DNA from: Pseudomonas sp. R84
Lineage (GTDB): Bacteria; Pseudomonadota; Gammaproteobacteria; Pseudomonadales; Pseudomonadaceae
Reading direction: 5' to 3'
DNA: 64,000 bases
Assembly (NCBI RefSeq): GCF_009834515.1
Contig: NZ_CP019426.1
Coordinates: 2,655,501 to 2,719,500 of the forward strand
The position numbers and the translations under genes are program-made. Numbering within the stretch: position 1 is the first letter of the stretch; the number at the start of each line of letters is the position of its first letter. The notes beneath the pieces are model-generated. The model had not been told where the DNA came from. It saw only the letters and a program-made list of their open reading frames with translations, and did no database searches. Positions 1 through 8,818 of the stretch are shown one piece after another.

Positions 1-1611
1 GCGATCATCGAGAATCGACAGCGTGTCGGCAAGCGCCACGCCAGTCAGTTCGCTCTGCGAGACCTTCGGCGTATCCGGCTTGGGAATGTAAGGTTGCGGG
101 CGATCCACCGGGTGATAAATGTTCGACAGGATCGGTGCTCCGGAAATGATCCCGCGCGACAACACATCGCGATAGCGACTGACCTGCACGGTGGTGCGGT
201 GACTGATAGGCCCGGTATCGAAGCGCAGCCGCGCACCGGCATCAACGGTGTAACGCTCGACTTCGAACTTGTAGTAACCGGGGATCGACGAGGTGTCGCC
301 AGCGGCACTGATAATGGTCGGCGTCTGGTCGGACATCCGCGCCACATCGGATTTGCCGCCACCGGCATGGGCGAACACCGTCAATGCGTCGCTGAGGTCA
401 TATTCGCCGCTGAGCAGCGCCGATTTGTCACGGGTTTTCGACCAGCCCCAATCCTGACTGACGTTGCTGCGACCATTGGCGGCGGAAGGAATGTCCACGC
501 CTGAAGCAATCAGGAACGGCCGCGAAGCGGCGTCGAAGCTTTCTTTCTGGTTGAGCCAGTCGAAGGTTGTGCGCAGGCGTTCGCCCTGATAGTCGAGGGA
601 AATCGCGCCGATGTCGACGTGGCGCGATTGATCGTCGATCGCCGTGTTGCCCAGTTGCGTACTGCCGTTGAAGCGCACGCCAAAACGGCGCTCTTCACCG
701 AAGCGGCGACTTACATCGAGATGGCCACCGGCCTGAGCATCCATGGCGTAACTGGCGGTGAAACGGGTCAGGTCTTCATCGAGGGAGCGTTTCGGCACCA
801 CGTTGATTACGCCGCCCACCGCGTTGTTGGGGGACATGCCGTAGAGCAGGGCGCCGGGGCCTTTGACCAGTTCGATGCGCTCGGCGTATTCGGTGAACAC
901 GCGGTAATTGGGCGCCACTCCGTACACGCCGTCGAAGGCCAGTTCACCGAGGTTGCCTTCGCCGACGGGAAAGCCACGGATGAAGAACGAGTCGACAATC
1001 CCCCCGGTCTGGCCAGTGGAGCGCACCGAAGAATCACGTTCCAGCACATCGCCGACGGTGACGGCCTGTTGATCCTTGATCAGCGCCGAGGTGTAGGTGC
1101 TGATGCTGAAGGGGGCGTCCATCACGTCAGTGTTGCCGAGCAAGCCCAAACGTCCGCCGTTGGCCACCTGGCCACCTGCATACACTTCTGGCAGGGAATC
1201 GGCGCGCTTTTCGGTGCCGATGATCGATGTTTCATCCAGTGTCACCCGGCGTGGCACCAGCGTGTAGCTGCCGTCGCTGCGCAAGACCATGTCCAGGCCA
1301 CTGCCGGCCAGCAAGCGATTGACCGCCTCCTGCGTCGAGTAATGACCGATCAGCGCAGGGCTGGTCAGGCCTTCGGCCAGCGAGGGCTGGAACGACAGGG
1401 CAATGTTGGCGTCCACGGCGAAGCTCGACAGGGTCGCACCCAGTGGCCCGGCAGGAATGTTGTAGGCACGAACCGCGACAGCGTCCAGTTGCACCGGCAC
1501 GGCGGCCAAGGCAAACGGGCAAACGGCACCGATCAGGACAAGGCTTAGCAACGCACTGCGAACAACGGGTTTGAGCTGACGTTCCGGGCGCAGGTGGCGT
1601 GCGGCAAGCAT
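1..1611 (-). CDS. TonB-dependent siderophore receptor with STN signalling domain (3' end outside window)
   Basis: This is an outer-membrane receptor for import of a ferric siderophore that also signals its occupancy to the adjacent FecR/FecI pair. The reading frame is open from the ATG at 1611 to the window edge, giving 537 residues; roughly 270 C-terminal barrel residues are missing by comparison with its paralogue at 13314-15530. Residues 1 to about 36 form a signal peptide. A Secretin/TonB N-terminal (STN) domain follows (about residues 48-105, with IPAGPLGATLSSFA and STQEAVNRLLAGSGL), then the plug domain (about 130-260, with VERVEL-like ERIELVKGPGALLYG). An in-frame stop lies five codons upstream of the ATG, so the start is well fixed. 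It is transcribed from its own promoter downstream of fecR. The STN domain, absent from the second receptor, marks this one as the transducer. Confidence 0.93.
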   Translation of the reverse strand, partial: MLAARHLRPERQLKPVVRSALLSLVLIGAVCPFALAAVPVQLDAVAVRAYNIPAGPLGATLSSFAVDANIALSFQPSLAEGLTSPALIGHYSTQEAVNRLLAGSGLDMVLRSDGSYTLVPRRVTLDETSIIGTEKRADSLPEVYAGGQVANGGRLGLLGNTDVMDAPFSISTYTSALIKDQQAVTVGDVLERDSSVRSTGQTGGIVDSFFIRGFPVGEGNLGELAFDGVYGVAPNYRVFTEYAERIELVKGPGALLYGMSPNNAVGGVINVVPKRSLDEDLTRFTASYAMDAQAGGHLDVSRRFGEERRFGVRFNGSTQLGNTAIDDQSRHVDIGAISLDYQGERLRTTFDWLNQKESFDAASRPFLIASGVDIPSAANGRSNVSQDWGWSKTRDKSALLSGEYDLSDALTVFAHAGGGKSDVARMSDQTPTIISAAGDTSSIPGYYKFEVERYTVDAGARLRFDTGPISHRTTVQVSRYRDVLSRGIISGAPILSNIYHPVDRPQPYIPKPDTPKVSQSELTGVALADTLSILDDR

Positions 1612-1658
1612 GGATGAATGAGCCTATGAACAGGACGAAAAGGTGCTTCTCCCCAGTA

Positions 1659-1708
1659 GCCAGTCGAGATCGGAAAAAGTATCACCGCTGCGGCAAATAT
1701 TTTTTCAC
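1659..1708 (-). promoter_or_regulatory. Candidate ECF-sigma promoter of the STN receptor (P1)
   Basis: Read on the minus strand, this block begins with GTGAAAAAA (1708-1700), continues to GGTGATACTTTTTC (1686-1673), and ends with GATCTCGACTGGC (1671-1659). The same 14-mer and the same flanks occur before the second receptor (13221-13266), at practically the same distance from the start codon (about 61 nt here and there). It starts immediately after the fecR stop codon. The conservation is visible in the sequence; recognition by the neighbouring FecI-type sigma factor is an inference. Confidence 0.6.
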
Positions 1709-2686
1709 TCAGGCGGGGGAAAGCATGACCCAGTAGCCATTCAGGTGGCCGCTGACGAGGATCGGGTAGGTTTGCGCCAGCATGTTCAGGGTGCGCTGGC
1801 TGTCGCTGATCGGGTAGGCGCCGGAAATGCGCAGATCGGCAAGCGCCGGATCGAGGCGCACGAAGCCACGGCGATAGCGCGTCAGTTCTTCGACGAAGTC
1901 GGCCAGACGCATCTTGTCGGCCATCAGCATGCCTTGACTCCAGGCTCCGACATAGCGGTCGGCAACGCTGATCTGGCCAAAAGTGTGGGACGAGAAGTCG
2001 GTGCGTTGACCGGCGTTGACGATCAGCGGCGTGGTCTGGCGATTGTCCGCGAGCTCGACTTTGACCGCGCCTTCGAGCACCGCGAGGTGCGTGCGCGGTT
2101 GCAGTTCGCGCACGGTGAAACGCGTGCCCAGTGCCTGCATGCGACCTTGACGGGTGCTGACCAGAAACGGTCGCGCCAACGGTGAAATGTCCGGCGCGGT
2201 CTGCACCAGTATTTCGCCTTCGCGCAGGTGGATGAGGCGTTGATTGGCGTCGAACAGCACGTCGATGGCGGTGTCGGTGTTCAGGGTGATTTTCGATCCG
2301 TCGGCGAGGGTCAGCTCGCGTTGCTGGCCAATCGCAGTGCGGTAGTCGGCTGACCATTGCTGCGACTCTGCCAGCTTCCAGCTGCCCCAACCGGCCGGCA
2401 GGATCGCCAGAATCATCGCCAGTTTGCCCAACGCCGCACGGCGCTCCGGGCTGCTCGGGCGATCGAGTGCGGACATCGCCAAGGATGGTGGCAGGCCGCC
2501 GAGTTTGCTCTGCAACAACTGCGCCCGCGCCCAGGCACGACCGCGCTCGGGCGTGCTGGCTTTCCAGTATTCCCATTCGCCGCGCTCGCTGTCGCTGAGT
2601 TCGCCTTCACTCATGCGGATCAACCAGTCCGCGGCTTCTTCCAGGGCCTGGTGATCGAGGTGCGGCTCATGGCGGCGGCTGAGCAT
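1709..2686 (-). CDS. FecR-family anti-sigma factor / transmembrane sensor
   Basis: The product (325 aa) relays receptor occupancy across the inner membrane to the ECF sigma factor. The N-terminal DUF4880-like stretch (about residues 12-55, EEAADWLIRMSEG...) is cytoplasmic and binds the sigma factor in this family. One membrane-spanning segment follows around residues 85-105. The periplasmic FecR domain lies at about 115-215 (QQRELTLADGSKITLNTDTAI, VLEGAVKV), and an STN-like C-terminal region follows (about 255-325, FVEELTRYRRGFVRLDP). The ATG at 2686 directly abuts the TGA of the sigma gene (2687-2689), so the two are translationally linked. Its partner receptor lies immediately downstream. 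Family assignment is firm; the partner siderophore is inferred from context. Confidence 0.93.
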   Translation of the reverse strand: MLSRRHEPHLDHQALEEAADWLIRMSEGELSDSERGEWEYWKASTPERGRAWARAQLLQSKLGGLPPSLAMSALDRPSSPERRAALGKLAMILAILPAGWGSWKLAESQQWSADYRTAIGQQRELTLADGSKITLNTDTAIDVLFDANQRLIHLREGEILVQTAPDISPLARPFLVSTRQGRMQALGTRFTVRELQPRTHLAVLEGAVKVELADNRQTTPLIVNAGQRTDFSSHTFGQISVADRYVGAWSQGMLMADKMRLADFVEELTRYRRGFVRLDPALADLRISGAYPISDSQRTLNMLAQTYPILVSGHLNGYWVMLSPA

Positions 2687-3202
2687 TCACTCCACCAGCA
2701 ACAGGCACTGCACGAAGGCTTGCTTCATGTAGCGTTTGACGGTGATCAGCGATACGCCCAACTGCTCGGCGATGTCGTCGTATTTCAGCCCGCTGATCTG
2801 CGACAACAGAAAGGCGCGTTTGACCAGCGGCGGCAGGGCGTCGAGCATCGCGTCGATTTCGTGCAGGGTTTCCAGCACCATGAAACGCAATTCCGGCGAA
2901 GGCACTTCCGGCGCCGGCACATGGGCGAGGGCGTCCAGGTAGGCCCGTTCCAGTGCCTTGCGCTGATACCAGTTGACCAGAATGCCCTTGGCCACGCAGC
3001 TCAGATACGCGCGCGGCTGCTCAATGACGGTGACTTGCGAGGCGAGAATGCGCGTGAAGGTATCCTGCGCCAGATCCGCCGCATCCATGGCGTTTCCCAG
3101 TTTTTTTCTCAGCGTCGCGTACAGCCAGCCATGATGGCCGCTATACAGGGCTTCGATCGCGCGCAGGTGATTGGCATTATTCGCGGGAAGGGTTTCGCTC
3201 AT
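2687..3202 (-). CDS. FecI-type ECF sigma factor
   Basis: This 171-residue extracytoplasmic-function RNA polymerase sigma factor belongs to the iron-starvation FecI/FpvI group. Region 2 is visible around residues 20-85 (DLAQDTFTRIL and the following AYLSCVAKG helix). Region 4 occupies about 110-165, with a helix-turn-helix of the form YDDIAEQLGVSLITVKRYMKQAF. It is co-transcribed with fecR. The only nearby upstream signal is a Fur-box-like palindrome at 3220-3240, so iron-repressed expression is expected. Likely targets are the STN receptor promoter and, from the shared promoter block, the second receptor at 13314. This target set is inference. Confidence 0.93.
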   Translation of the reverse strand: MSETLPANNANHLRAIEALYSGHHGWLYATLRKKLGNAMDAADLAQDTFTRILASQVTVIEQPRAYLSCVAKGILVNWYQRKALERAYLDALAHVPAPEVPSPELRFMVLETLHEIDAMLDALPPLVKRAFLLSQISGLKYDDIAEQLGVSLITVKRYMKQAFVQCLLLVE

Positions 3203-3219
3203 GGCTGCAGATTTTCATG

Positions 3220-3240
3220 CAATTGAGAAGTATTCCCAAT
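3220..3240 (-). promoter_or_regulatory. Fur-box candidate upstream of the ECF sigma gene
   Basis: The segment contains the imperfect inverted repeat GAGAAGTATTCCC inside an A+T-rich flank. Read on the minus strand it agrees with the 19-base pattern AATGAGAATTATTCTCATT at about 14 positions by hand count. It ends 18 bases upstream of the sigma factor start codon, where Fur boxes of FecI-type genes usually lie. Fur binding is inferred. Confidence 0.6.
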
Positions 3241-3287
3241 GCTAGTTTACAACCCCTCTTTGACGCAAGCGCCGATTGGCGTCCTGT

Positions 3288-4472
3288 TCAGGCGCCCTGC
3301 AAACCGCGCAGCGCAGCAACCATTGTGTCGATTTCCGCCTCGGTGTTGTACGCATGCAACGAGGCACGGCTGACCTCCAGCAAGTCCCTGTGCTGCATGT
3401 CGAGCAAAGTCGAGCGCACGGTCGAGGTGCTGACGTTGATGCGCTTTTCCTGGCCAGCCAGCCACTGCTGAACGTGCGCAGCGCTGCTGTCGAGATGAGT
3501 AAACGTGACGATGCCGGACTTCTGCACCCCGAGGTCTCGCGGCGTGATGCCAGGAATATCTGCCAGTTGTCGGCGCAGGTAATCAGCCAGTTGCTGAATC
3601 CGCAGCCACATCGGTTCGATGCCTTGCGCCAGCGCGTATTCCACTGCCGCACCGAGACCGAGTTTGGCGGCGACGTTGCATTCCCAGTTCTCGAAACGTC
3701 GGGCATCGGCGCGGATTTCGAACGTCTCGGCGTCCTGCAATGAGGCGGCATGCAAGTCGAGAAATGCCGGTTCCAGGTTCTGGCACAGGGACTTTTCGAC
3801 ATACAAGAAGCCCATCCCGCGCGGTCCGCGCAGGTATTTGCGACTGGTGGCCGCGAGCATGTGGCAGCCGATTTTCTGCACGTCGATCGGCATCTGCCCG
3901 ACACCCTGACACGCGTCGAGCAGAAACAGCACGCCAGCCGTACGGGCGAGTGCGCCAATCTGCTCGATGGGTTGCACCGGGCCGCCATTGGTGGCGATCA
4001 CCGGCAGGGAAATCAGCGCAACCCGATCATCGTCGAGCATTGCCGTTAGTGCCGACAGGGAAACCTGGCCGTGTTCATCATTAGGAATGACCCGAATCTC
4101 GATGCCACGCCGCTGCTTCATTTGCAGATAGGGAATGTAGTTGCCGGCGTATTCGGTGGTCGACGTCAGCACCACATCGCCGGGTTGCAATGGCAAGGAG
4201 TAGAACGCCATATCCCATGCGCGGGTCGCGTTCTCGATCACCGCAATTTCATCAGGCTGGGCGTTGATCAAACGGCCGATGGCGCCATACACGTTTTCCA
4301 GGTTGGCCGATTGCCGTCCGGCAGCTTCATAGCCGCCCTGAGTCGCTTCAAGCTGAATATGACGGGTCATCGTCTCGATCACCGGCGCGGGCATCAGCGC
4401 CGCGCCGGCATTGTTGAAGTGGATCAGTTGCGCGACGGCGGGGGTGTCGGCGCGCAGTTGTTCAATATTCAA
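3288..4472 (-). CDS. Class V aminotransferase / cysteine-desulfurase-fold PLP enzyme in metallophore operon
   Basis: This 394-residue fold-type I PLP enzyme resembles the class V family (isopenicillin N epimerase, EgtE and cysteine desulfurase-like proteins). Visible signatures are the PLP aspartate region FLLDACQGVGQ (about residue 190) and the Schiff-base lysine in AATSRKYLRGPRG (about 212). The only reasonable start is a TTG at 4472, preceded eight bases upstream by AAGGAG; an in-frame TGA lies six codons upstream and the next ATG is 26 residues in. It is the last gene of the six-gene operon, 15 bases after the exporter. The staphyloferrin B pathway has no such enzyme, so its reaction here is unknown. 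It may supply or modify an amino-acid building block. Confidence 0.8.
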   Translation of the reverse strand: MNIEQLRADTPAVAQLIHFNNAGAALMPAPVIETMTRHIQLEATQGGYEAAGRQSANLENVYGAIGRLINAQPDEIAVIENATRAWDMAFYSLPLQPGDVVLTSTTEYAGNYIPYLQMKQRRGIEIRVIPNDEHGQVSLSALTAMLDDDRVALISLPVIATNGGPVQPIEQIGALARTAGVLFLLDACQGVGQMPIDVQKIGCHMLAATSRKYLRGPRGMGFLYVEKSLCQNLEPAFLDLHAASLQDAETFEIRADARRFENWECNVAAKLGLGAAVEYALAQGIEPMWLRIQQLADYLRRQLADIPGITPRDLGVQKSGIVTFTHLDSSAAHVQQWLAGQEKRINVSTSTVRSTLLDMQHRDLLEVSRASLHAYNTEAEIDTMVAALRGLQGA

Positions 4473-4487
4473 AAGCAGACTCCTTGA

Positions 4488-5729
4488 TCATTCCCCGTCC
4501 GGGGCAGGGCTTGCTTGCATCGCCGCCGGCCAGTAGCGCAACGCGACGATCGGGATCAGTGCGACGACGTAAGCGAGGCAAACAAACAGATAGGTGTACT
4601 GCAAACCGTAGACCTGACTGAGCAGGCCGCCGGCGGAAATTCCCGCAATCGAAGCGAATTGCGCAGTGCCCTGAGCGATGCCCAGTACATGACCCTGTTG
4701 CGAGCTGTCGGCGGTTTTCGAGATCAGCGCCATCAACACGGGTGTAGTCGCACCGAGCAGCACGCCCCAGATGAAGTAGGCAATGACGAACACCACCGGG
4801 TTGTGGGTGACGCCTGCCACCGCAGTGAGGACGATGCAGCCGATGACCACGTAAGTCATGCGTTGCAAGGTGTCCTGCTGACCACGGTGTTCGAAATAAC
4901 GCGACCACGTCGTGGCCGACAGAATGAAGCCCAGCGCCAGCAAGCCGTAGCACAGACCGACCACCGAATTGCTGACCTCGAACACCGAGCTGACATACAG
5001 CGAAAACGAGGTCTGCGGCAGCATCCGCGCCAGCAACAGAATGCCCATCACACCCAGCAGCGACAGCAATGGTGAGCCTTGCCACAGGCTGCCGGAACGC
5101 GCCGGTGCAGTTTTGTCGACGGCCACGGCTTTCTTCACCGGCGGCACGTCCGGCAAGGTCACGGCGGCGATCACGGTACACACCGCACACAGCGCCGAAG
5201 CGATGATGTTGATCCAGAAGAACGTCGCGTAATCGAGGATCAAACCGCCGACCACCGCACCCAGCAGCGAGCCGACGTTGGTCGAGATTTGCAGAATGGC
5301 GAACAGCCGTGCGCGCCGCGACGGCGCTTCAATGCTCACGCCGTAGGCCTGTGCCGGCGCGATATAGCCGGCAAACGCGCCTTGCAGAAAGCGCAGGATC
5401 AGAATCACCCAGATATCACTGAACAGGGCCAGCCCAAGCTGGGTCAACGACAAGCCGGCAAGGGCGCGGATCATCATCAACTTGTGGCCGTAGCGATCAC
5501 CGATCCGGCCCCAGAATGCACTGGTGAGAATAATGCCCAGCATGGGCCCGACGTACACGGCGATGCTGGCGAAGCTGAAAAGCGACTCTGACGTCGTCAG
5601 CCCACGCAGGTGGATAGGCCAGAACGGCCCGCTCATTTCCATCGCGCCCATCGATACCAGCTGGATCGCAAATAGAAGATAAATCAGGATTCTTACTCTC
5701 GAACCCTGGATGGCACCTGCTTGGGACAT
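4488..5729 (-). CDS. MFS efflux transporter, probable metallophore exporter
   Basis: The product (413 aa) is an inner-membrane major facilitator with about twelve hydrophobic segments. The family motif A appears between helices 2 and 3 as GRIGDRYGHKLMM (about residues 73-85). Its place between the IucA/IucC synthetase and the aminotransferase gene parallels SbnD in the staphyloferrin B locus and PvsC in the vibrioferrin locus, which export the finished siderophore. Spacing to the neighbours is 13 and 15 bases, consistent with one transcript. Export of this cluster's product is inferred from context; the protein family itself is clear. Confidence 0.85.
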   Translation of the reverse strand: MSQAGAIQGSRVRILIYLLFAIQLVSMGAMEMSGPFWPIHLRGLTTSESLFSFASIAVYVGPMLGIILTSAFWGRIGDRYGHKLMMIRALAGLSLTQLGLALFSDIWVILILRFLQGAFAGYIAPAQAYGVSIEAPSRRARLFAILQISTNVGSLLGAVVGGLILDYATFFWINIIASALCAVCTVIAAVTLPDVPPVKKAVAVDKTAPARSGSLWQGSPLLSLLGVMGILLLARMLPQTSFSLYVSSVFEVSNSVVGLCYGLLALGFILSATTWSRYFEHRGQQDTLQRMTYVVIGCIVLTAVAGVTHNPVVFVIAYFIWGVLLGATTPVLMALISKTADSSQQGHVLGIAQGTAQFASIAGISAGGLLSQVYGLQYTYLFVCLAYVVALIPIVALRYWPAAMQASPAPDGE

Positions 5730-5742
5730 GAGTCAGCCTCGG

Positions 5743-7593
5743 TTAAACGCTAGCGAGCGGGTTGGTCAGGGTGTGTTGCAAACGATAGTTGCTGTACTGC
5801 ATCAAGTGCATGCGCAACAACGAACGGGTTGGCCAAGGCTCTTCGACGAACGCCTTGTGCTCGGTTTCCCACACATCTGCCGCGACGCGGTCACGCACCG
5901 CTTCGAAGGCAAGGTCGGTTTCTTCGCGCAACACCTGCCAGAGCCGCGTGTTGTTGAAAGCGTATTCCTTGGTCAGCCACAGGGCCATTTCATGCAGGTG
6001 CGTGAGGAACGCCGCGTCGAGCACAAACATGCGCACCGGCTCGATATCACCGGAGAATACTGTCGGCAGAATGCCCGGCTGTACGTGCGGTTGCAGGCTG
6101 TAACCACGGCCCTCGAGCAACGGCGCGTAAGTGCGGCCATCGCCGAAATCGCGGATCAGCAGACTACGTGCTTTGCCGTCCGGGGAGAACAGCACCATGG
6201 TGTTTTGCTGGTGCGCCTCAAGGCCGATGCCGTACATCAAGTAGATCGCCACCACCGGGTGAGTCACCACTTTCGCGTACTCGCGGAACCAGTTCTCGAC
6301 CTGCGCAGTATTGGCGCGCACACCGTCGCGTTCAATCAGATCAGTGAACAGCGGACGACCGCTGCCGGGCAAACGGGTGAACAGTGAAGCCACGGTTATC
6401 GGCAGACACTCATCGTTGCGTTCGAATGCCGGTGCGCTGGCGCGATAAACCACGGACAAATGCCGGCCCGGATGATCGTCCTGCGTCACGGCATTTTTGT
6501 AACGCACACCGATTTCTTCCGGGAAGATTTCCAGGCGCTGATCGAAGCCGTTTTCCGTCTCGAGAATCTTGCTGATCACCGTGCTGATGCGCGGGCCCAT
6601 GTGAATCGACTTGGCTTGCAGGCTGCGCAGTTCGCTGGTCATCCACACCGCGATCGGCAGTTTGATCAGCGGCGCGGATTCGTTCAGCACCGGCATCATC
6701 GTGCGATAGGACATGGTCGGCAGGGTTGGCAGGTCCGGACCATCGGTGATCAGGATGCCGTCGGCGATTTCCTGCGCGAAGGTTTCCAGCACGTAGGCTT
6801 GTAAATGCCAGCTGTGGATCGGCAAGGGCAGCCATTGGTTTTCGTCCAGCCCCTTGCTGTTGAGCGAGGCTTTCCATTGCGCCCATTGCGTCGGGAAATG
6901 CTCAGCGAACCAGGCGCGGTAATCGATCACGTGCGGCATGCTTTCGCTTTTCGCGTTGTCGGCGCGCAGTGCGGCGATGCGCAGCGGCACCTGTGCGTTG
7001 AACTCGGGCGAGAGTTGCTCGACCTCTTCATCGGTCAGGCCCGGGCGGGCTTTCCAGGTCGGGTAATACGGGTGGCCCTCCAGTGAACCCCACTGGTCGA
7101 GCAGGATCGCGGCGTCCTTGGTTTTGGCGTGCTGGCGCAAGTAATCAGTGAAGCTGTGCAGTCCTTGATCCTTGGCGGCTTGTGCCAGTCGGGCGTTCCA
7201 ATGCTGACGATGCTGACGGGCGTGGGCGTCGTTGCTCAGGCTGTTTTCCATGTCGGACTTGAGCCCGGCCACGCCTTCGTCGGTCGGGGCGAAGTCGAAA
7301 CTGTCGCGCAGCACATCGAGCATGTCCTGGTGGCTGGTGATCACCTGGCGCACGCCTTCATCGGTGACCAACACCACGTCGCCGTCGTTGACCACCGTAT
7401 CGGCCGGGCCTTTGGCGATGTCGGAAAAAGCCAGATGGGCGCGACCGCCCTTGAGCGGGTAAGTCGCCTGGTGGCCCTCTACGGAAAAGCTCAGGGCCGA
7501 ACGGTCGAGGATGTTTTCCGCAAACAGGCAACGCACCAGACGGCGCATGGCGTTTTTGCGGGAGTAGGCGATCAGTGTCTTGAAGTCATCCAT
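5743..7593 (-). CDS. IucA/IucC-family NRPS-independent siderophore (NIS) synthetase
   Basis: This 616-residue ATP-dependent ligase condenses a carboxylic acid such as citrate with an amine or alcohol via an adenylate. Family landmarks are visible in order: EGHPYYPTWKARPGL (about residue 180), LPIHSWHLQ (about 270), PTMSYRTMMP (about 305), MGPRIS near 345, EAHQQNTMV (about 465) and RDFGD (about 490) in the FhuF-like C-terminal part. The length is normal for the family. It is the only NIS synthetase in the window, whereas staphyloferrin B needs three (SbnC, SbnE, SbnF). The enzyme therefore either acts repeatedly or makes a smaller product. It lies 36 bases downstream of the opine dehydrogenase gene. 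Confidence 0.93.
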   Translation of the reverse strand: MDDFKTLIAYSRKNAMRRLVRCLFAENILDRSALSFSVEGHQATYPLKGGRAHLAFSDIAKGPADTVVNDGDVVLVTDEGVRQVITSHQDMLDVLRDSFDFAPTDEGVAGLKSDMENSLSNDAHARQHRQHWNARLAQAAKDQGLHSFTDYLRQHAKTKDAAILLDQWGSLEGHPYYPTWKARPGLTDEEVEQLSPEFNAQVPLRIAALRADNAKSESMPHVIDYRAWFAEHFPTQWAQWKASLNSKGLDENQWLPLPIHSWHLQAYVLETFAQEIADGILITDGPDLPTLPTMSYRTMMPVLNESAPLIKLPIAVWMTSELRSLQAKSIHMGPRISTVISKILETENGFDQRLEIFPEEIGVRYKNAVTQDDHPGRHLSVVYRASAPAFERNDECLPITVASLFTRLPGSGRPLFTDLIERDGVRANTAQVENWFREYAKVVTHPVVAIYLMYGIGLEAHQQNTMVLFSPDGKARSLLIRDFGDGRTYAPLLEGRGYSLQPHVQPGILPTVFSGDIEPVRMFVLDAAFLTHLHEMALWLTKEYAFNNTRLWQVLREETDLAFEAVRDRVAADVWETEHKAFVEEPWPTRSLLRMHLMQYSNYRLQHTLTNPLASV

Positions 7594-7629
7594 ATCAGCG
7601 GTCTGCTCGTCGAAAATTGAGTAAGAAGA

Positions 7630-8790
7630 TCAAGCGGCGGCGCTTGTCGTGTGCGGCCATTGGCGCGGGAAATAGTCGAGTGCCGAGCCGCGCAGGCCTT
7701 CCATGTAGGCCACGCTCCACTGCAGTACTTCCTCGATATAAGGCACCTTGAGGTCGAAGCGTTTGGCCATTTCCACCAGCAGCACCAGGCCGTAGGCGAC
7801 GTCTTCGTTGAAGGCGCGGCTCTCGCGCTCGATCACATAGCCGGCGCGGTTGTCCGCGGCCGGTACCATCGGCGCAAGGATGTCGTTGTAGGCCTGATTG
7901 GTGCGCAGGATCGAGAGCATGCTGCTCTGGTCGCGGATCTGCTCGCCGTAGGCCTCGACGATTTCCTGTTTCAGGGATTTCACCGAAGACAGGTCGATGC
8001 CCAGACGCTGGCTGATCACCGCGCACAGTTGCTGGCTTTCCTGATCCATGCGTTCAAGGAAATAGGCGCCGAGTTCCGGGCATTCGGTCCACCAGCACAT
8101 GCGTTGCGGGAAGATCTTGCGATGCCATTGGCCGTAAGGGCCGATGAGGCCGTAGATCACCGAGCTGTGCATGATCGGGTTGCCCGGCGTCAGGGTGATT
8201 TCCAGAAAGTGGTCGAGCATCGTCACGCACGGGCCATAAAGCCGGGTGAGTGTTTTCTCCAATTGGCGGCGCGCGGTTTGCGGCTCTCGGGCATGGGTCG
8301 CGACGTACAACTGGCTTTTACCGCCGCCCATTTTGATCGAGCGTCCCGGGGTCAATTCGAACGCCGTGTGCGGCACATCTTTCATGCCCCAGATCACCAC
8401 GTTCGGCCGGTCGGGCAGGGTCGCTTCGGCCAGCCAGTCGAAACCGCAGAAGCCGGGAATAGCGCCGATGAACACGGGTTTGCTGGTGGTCAGATGCGGC
8501 GCGATATCTTTCAATGTTTGCGGACGCGCATGGGCCGGCACGGTGATGATGACGATGTCGGCATCTTCCACCGCAACCCTGGCATCGCTGGTCACTCGAT
8601 CCAGTCGGGCGCTCAGCGTCGAGCCGTCCGGCAACAAGGCCTGCATCGGCGTCTGGCGGGCGTGCTGTTCGATGACCTCCTGATTGTGGGTGTGCAGCGA
8701 AACCTGAACATTGGGTAGCTGCTTGAACAGGATGGCGTTGAGATGGCCGGTCCTGCCGCCACCACAGATGGCGACTTTCAATAGATTCAT
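7630..8790 (-). CDS. Octopine/nopaline-type opine dehydrogenase in NIS metallophore operon
   Basis: The product (386 aa) is an NAD(P)-dependent enzyme of the octopine/nopaline dehydrogenase family. These enzymes join, or in reverse separate, an amino acid and a 2-oxo acid through a secondary amine. The N-terminal Rossmann motif is GGGRTGHLNA (about residues 10-19). The catalytic domain contains TPGNPIMHSSVIYG, whose histidine (about residue 205) matches the conserved catalytic position, and RESRAFNEDVAYGL near 320. It follows the SbnA-like gene by 28 bases. SbnA makes N-(1-amino-1-carboxyl-2-ethyl)-glutamate, itself an opine-like compound that SbnB cleaves oxidatively. A dehydrogenase of this family could do that step, or could reductively add a keto acid to the metallophore. 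Which direction operates cannot be told from sequence. Confidence 0.88.
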   Translation of the reverse strand: MNLLKVAICGGGRTGHLNAILFKQLPNVQVSLHTHNQEVIEQHARQTPMQALLPDGSTLSARLDRVTSDARVAVEDADIVIITVPAHARPQTLKDIAPHLTTSKPVFIGAIPGFCGFDWLAEATLPDRPNVVIWGMKDVPHTAFELTPGRSIKMGGGKSQLYVATHAREPQTARRQLEKTLTRLYGPCVTMLDHFLEITLTPGNPIMHSSVIYGLIGPYGQWHRKIFPQRMCWWTECPELGAYFLERMDQESQQLCAVISQRLGIDLSSVKSLKQEIVEAYGEQIRDQSSMLSILRTNQAYNDILAPMVPAADNRAGYVIERESRAFNEDVAYGLVLLVEMAKRFDLKVPYIEEVLQWSVAYMEGLRGSALDYFPRQWPHTTSAAA

Positions 8791-8818
8791 CGAGAGGCGT
8801 TCCTGTGTGAAGGGTGGG

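Noticed and set aside
7630..8790. Stand-alone opine (octopine/nopaline) metabolism
   Set aside because: It is embedded in a siderophore operon with 28- and 36-base spacings, and no opine catabolic genes are nearby.
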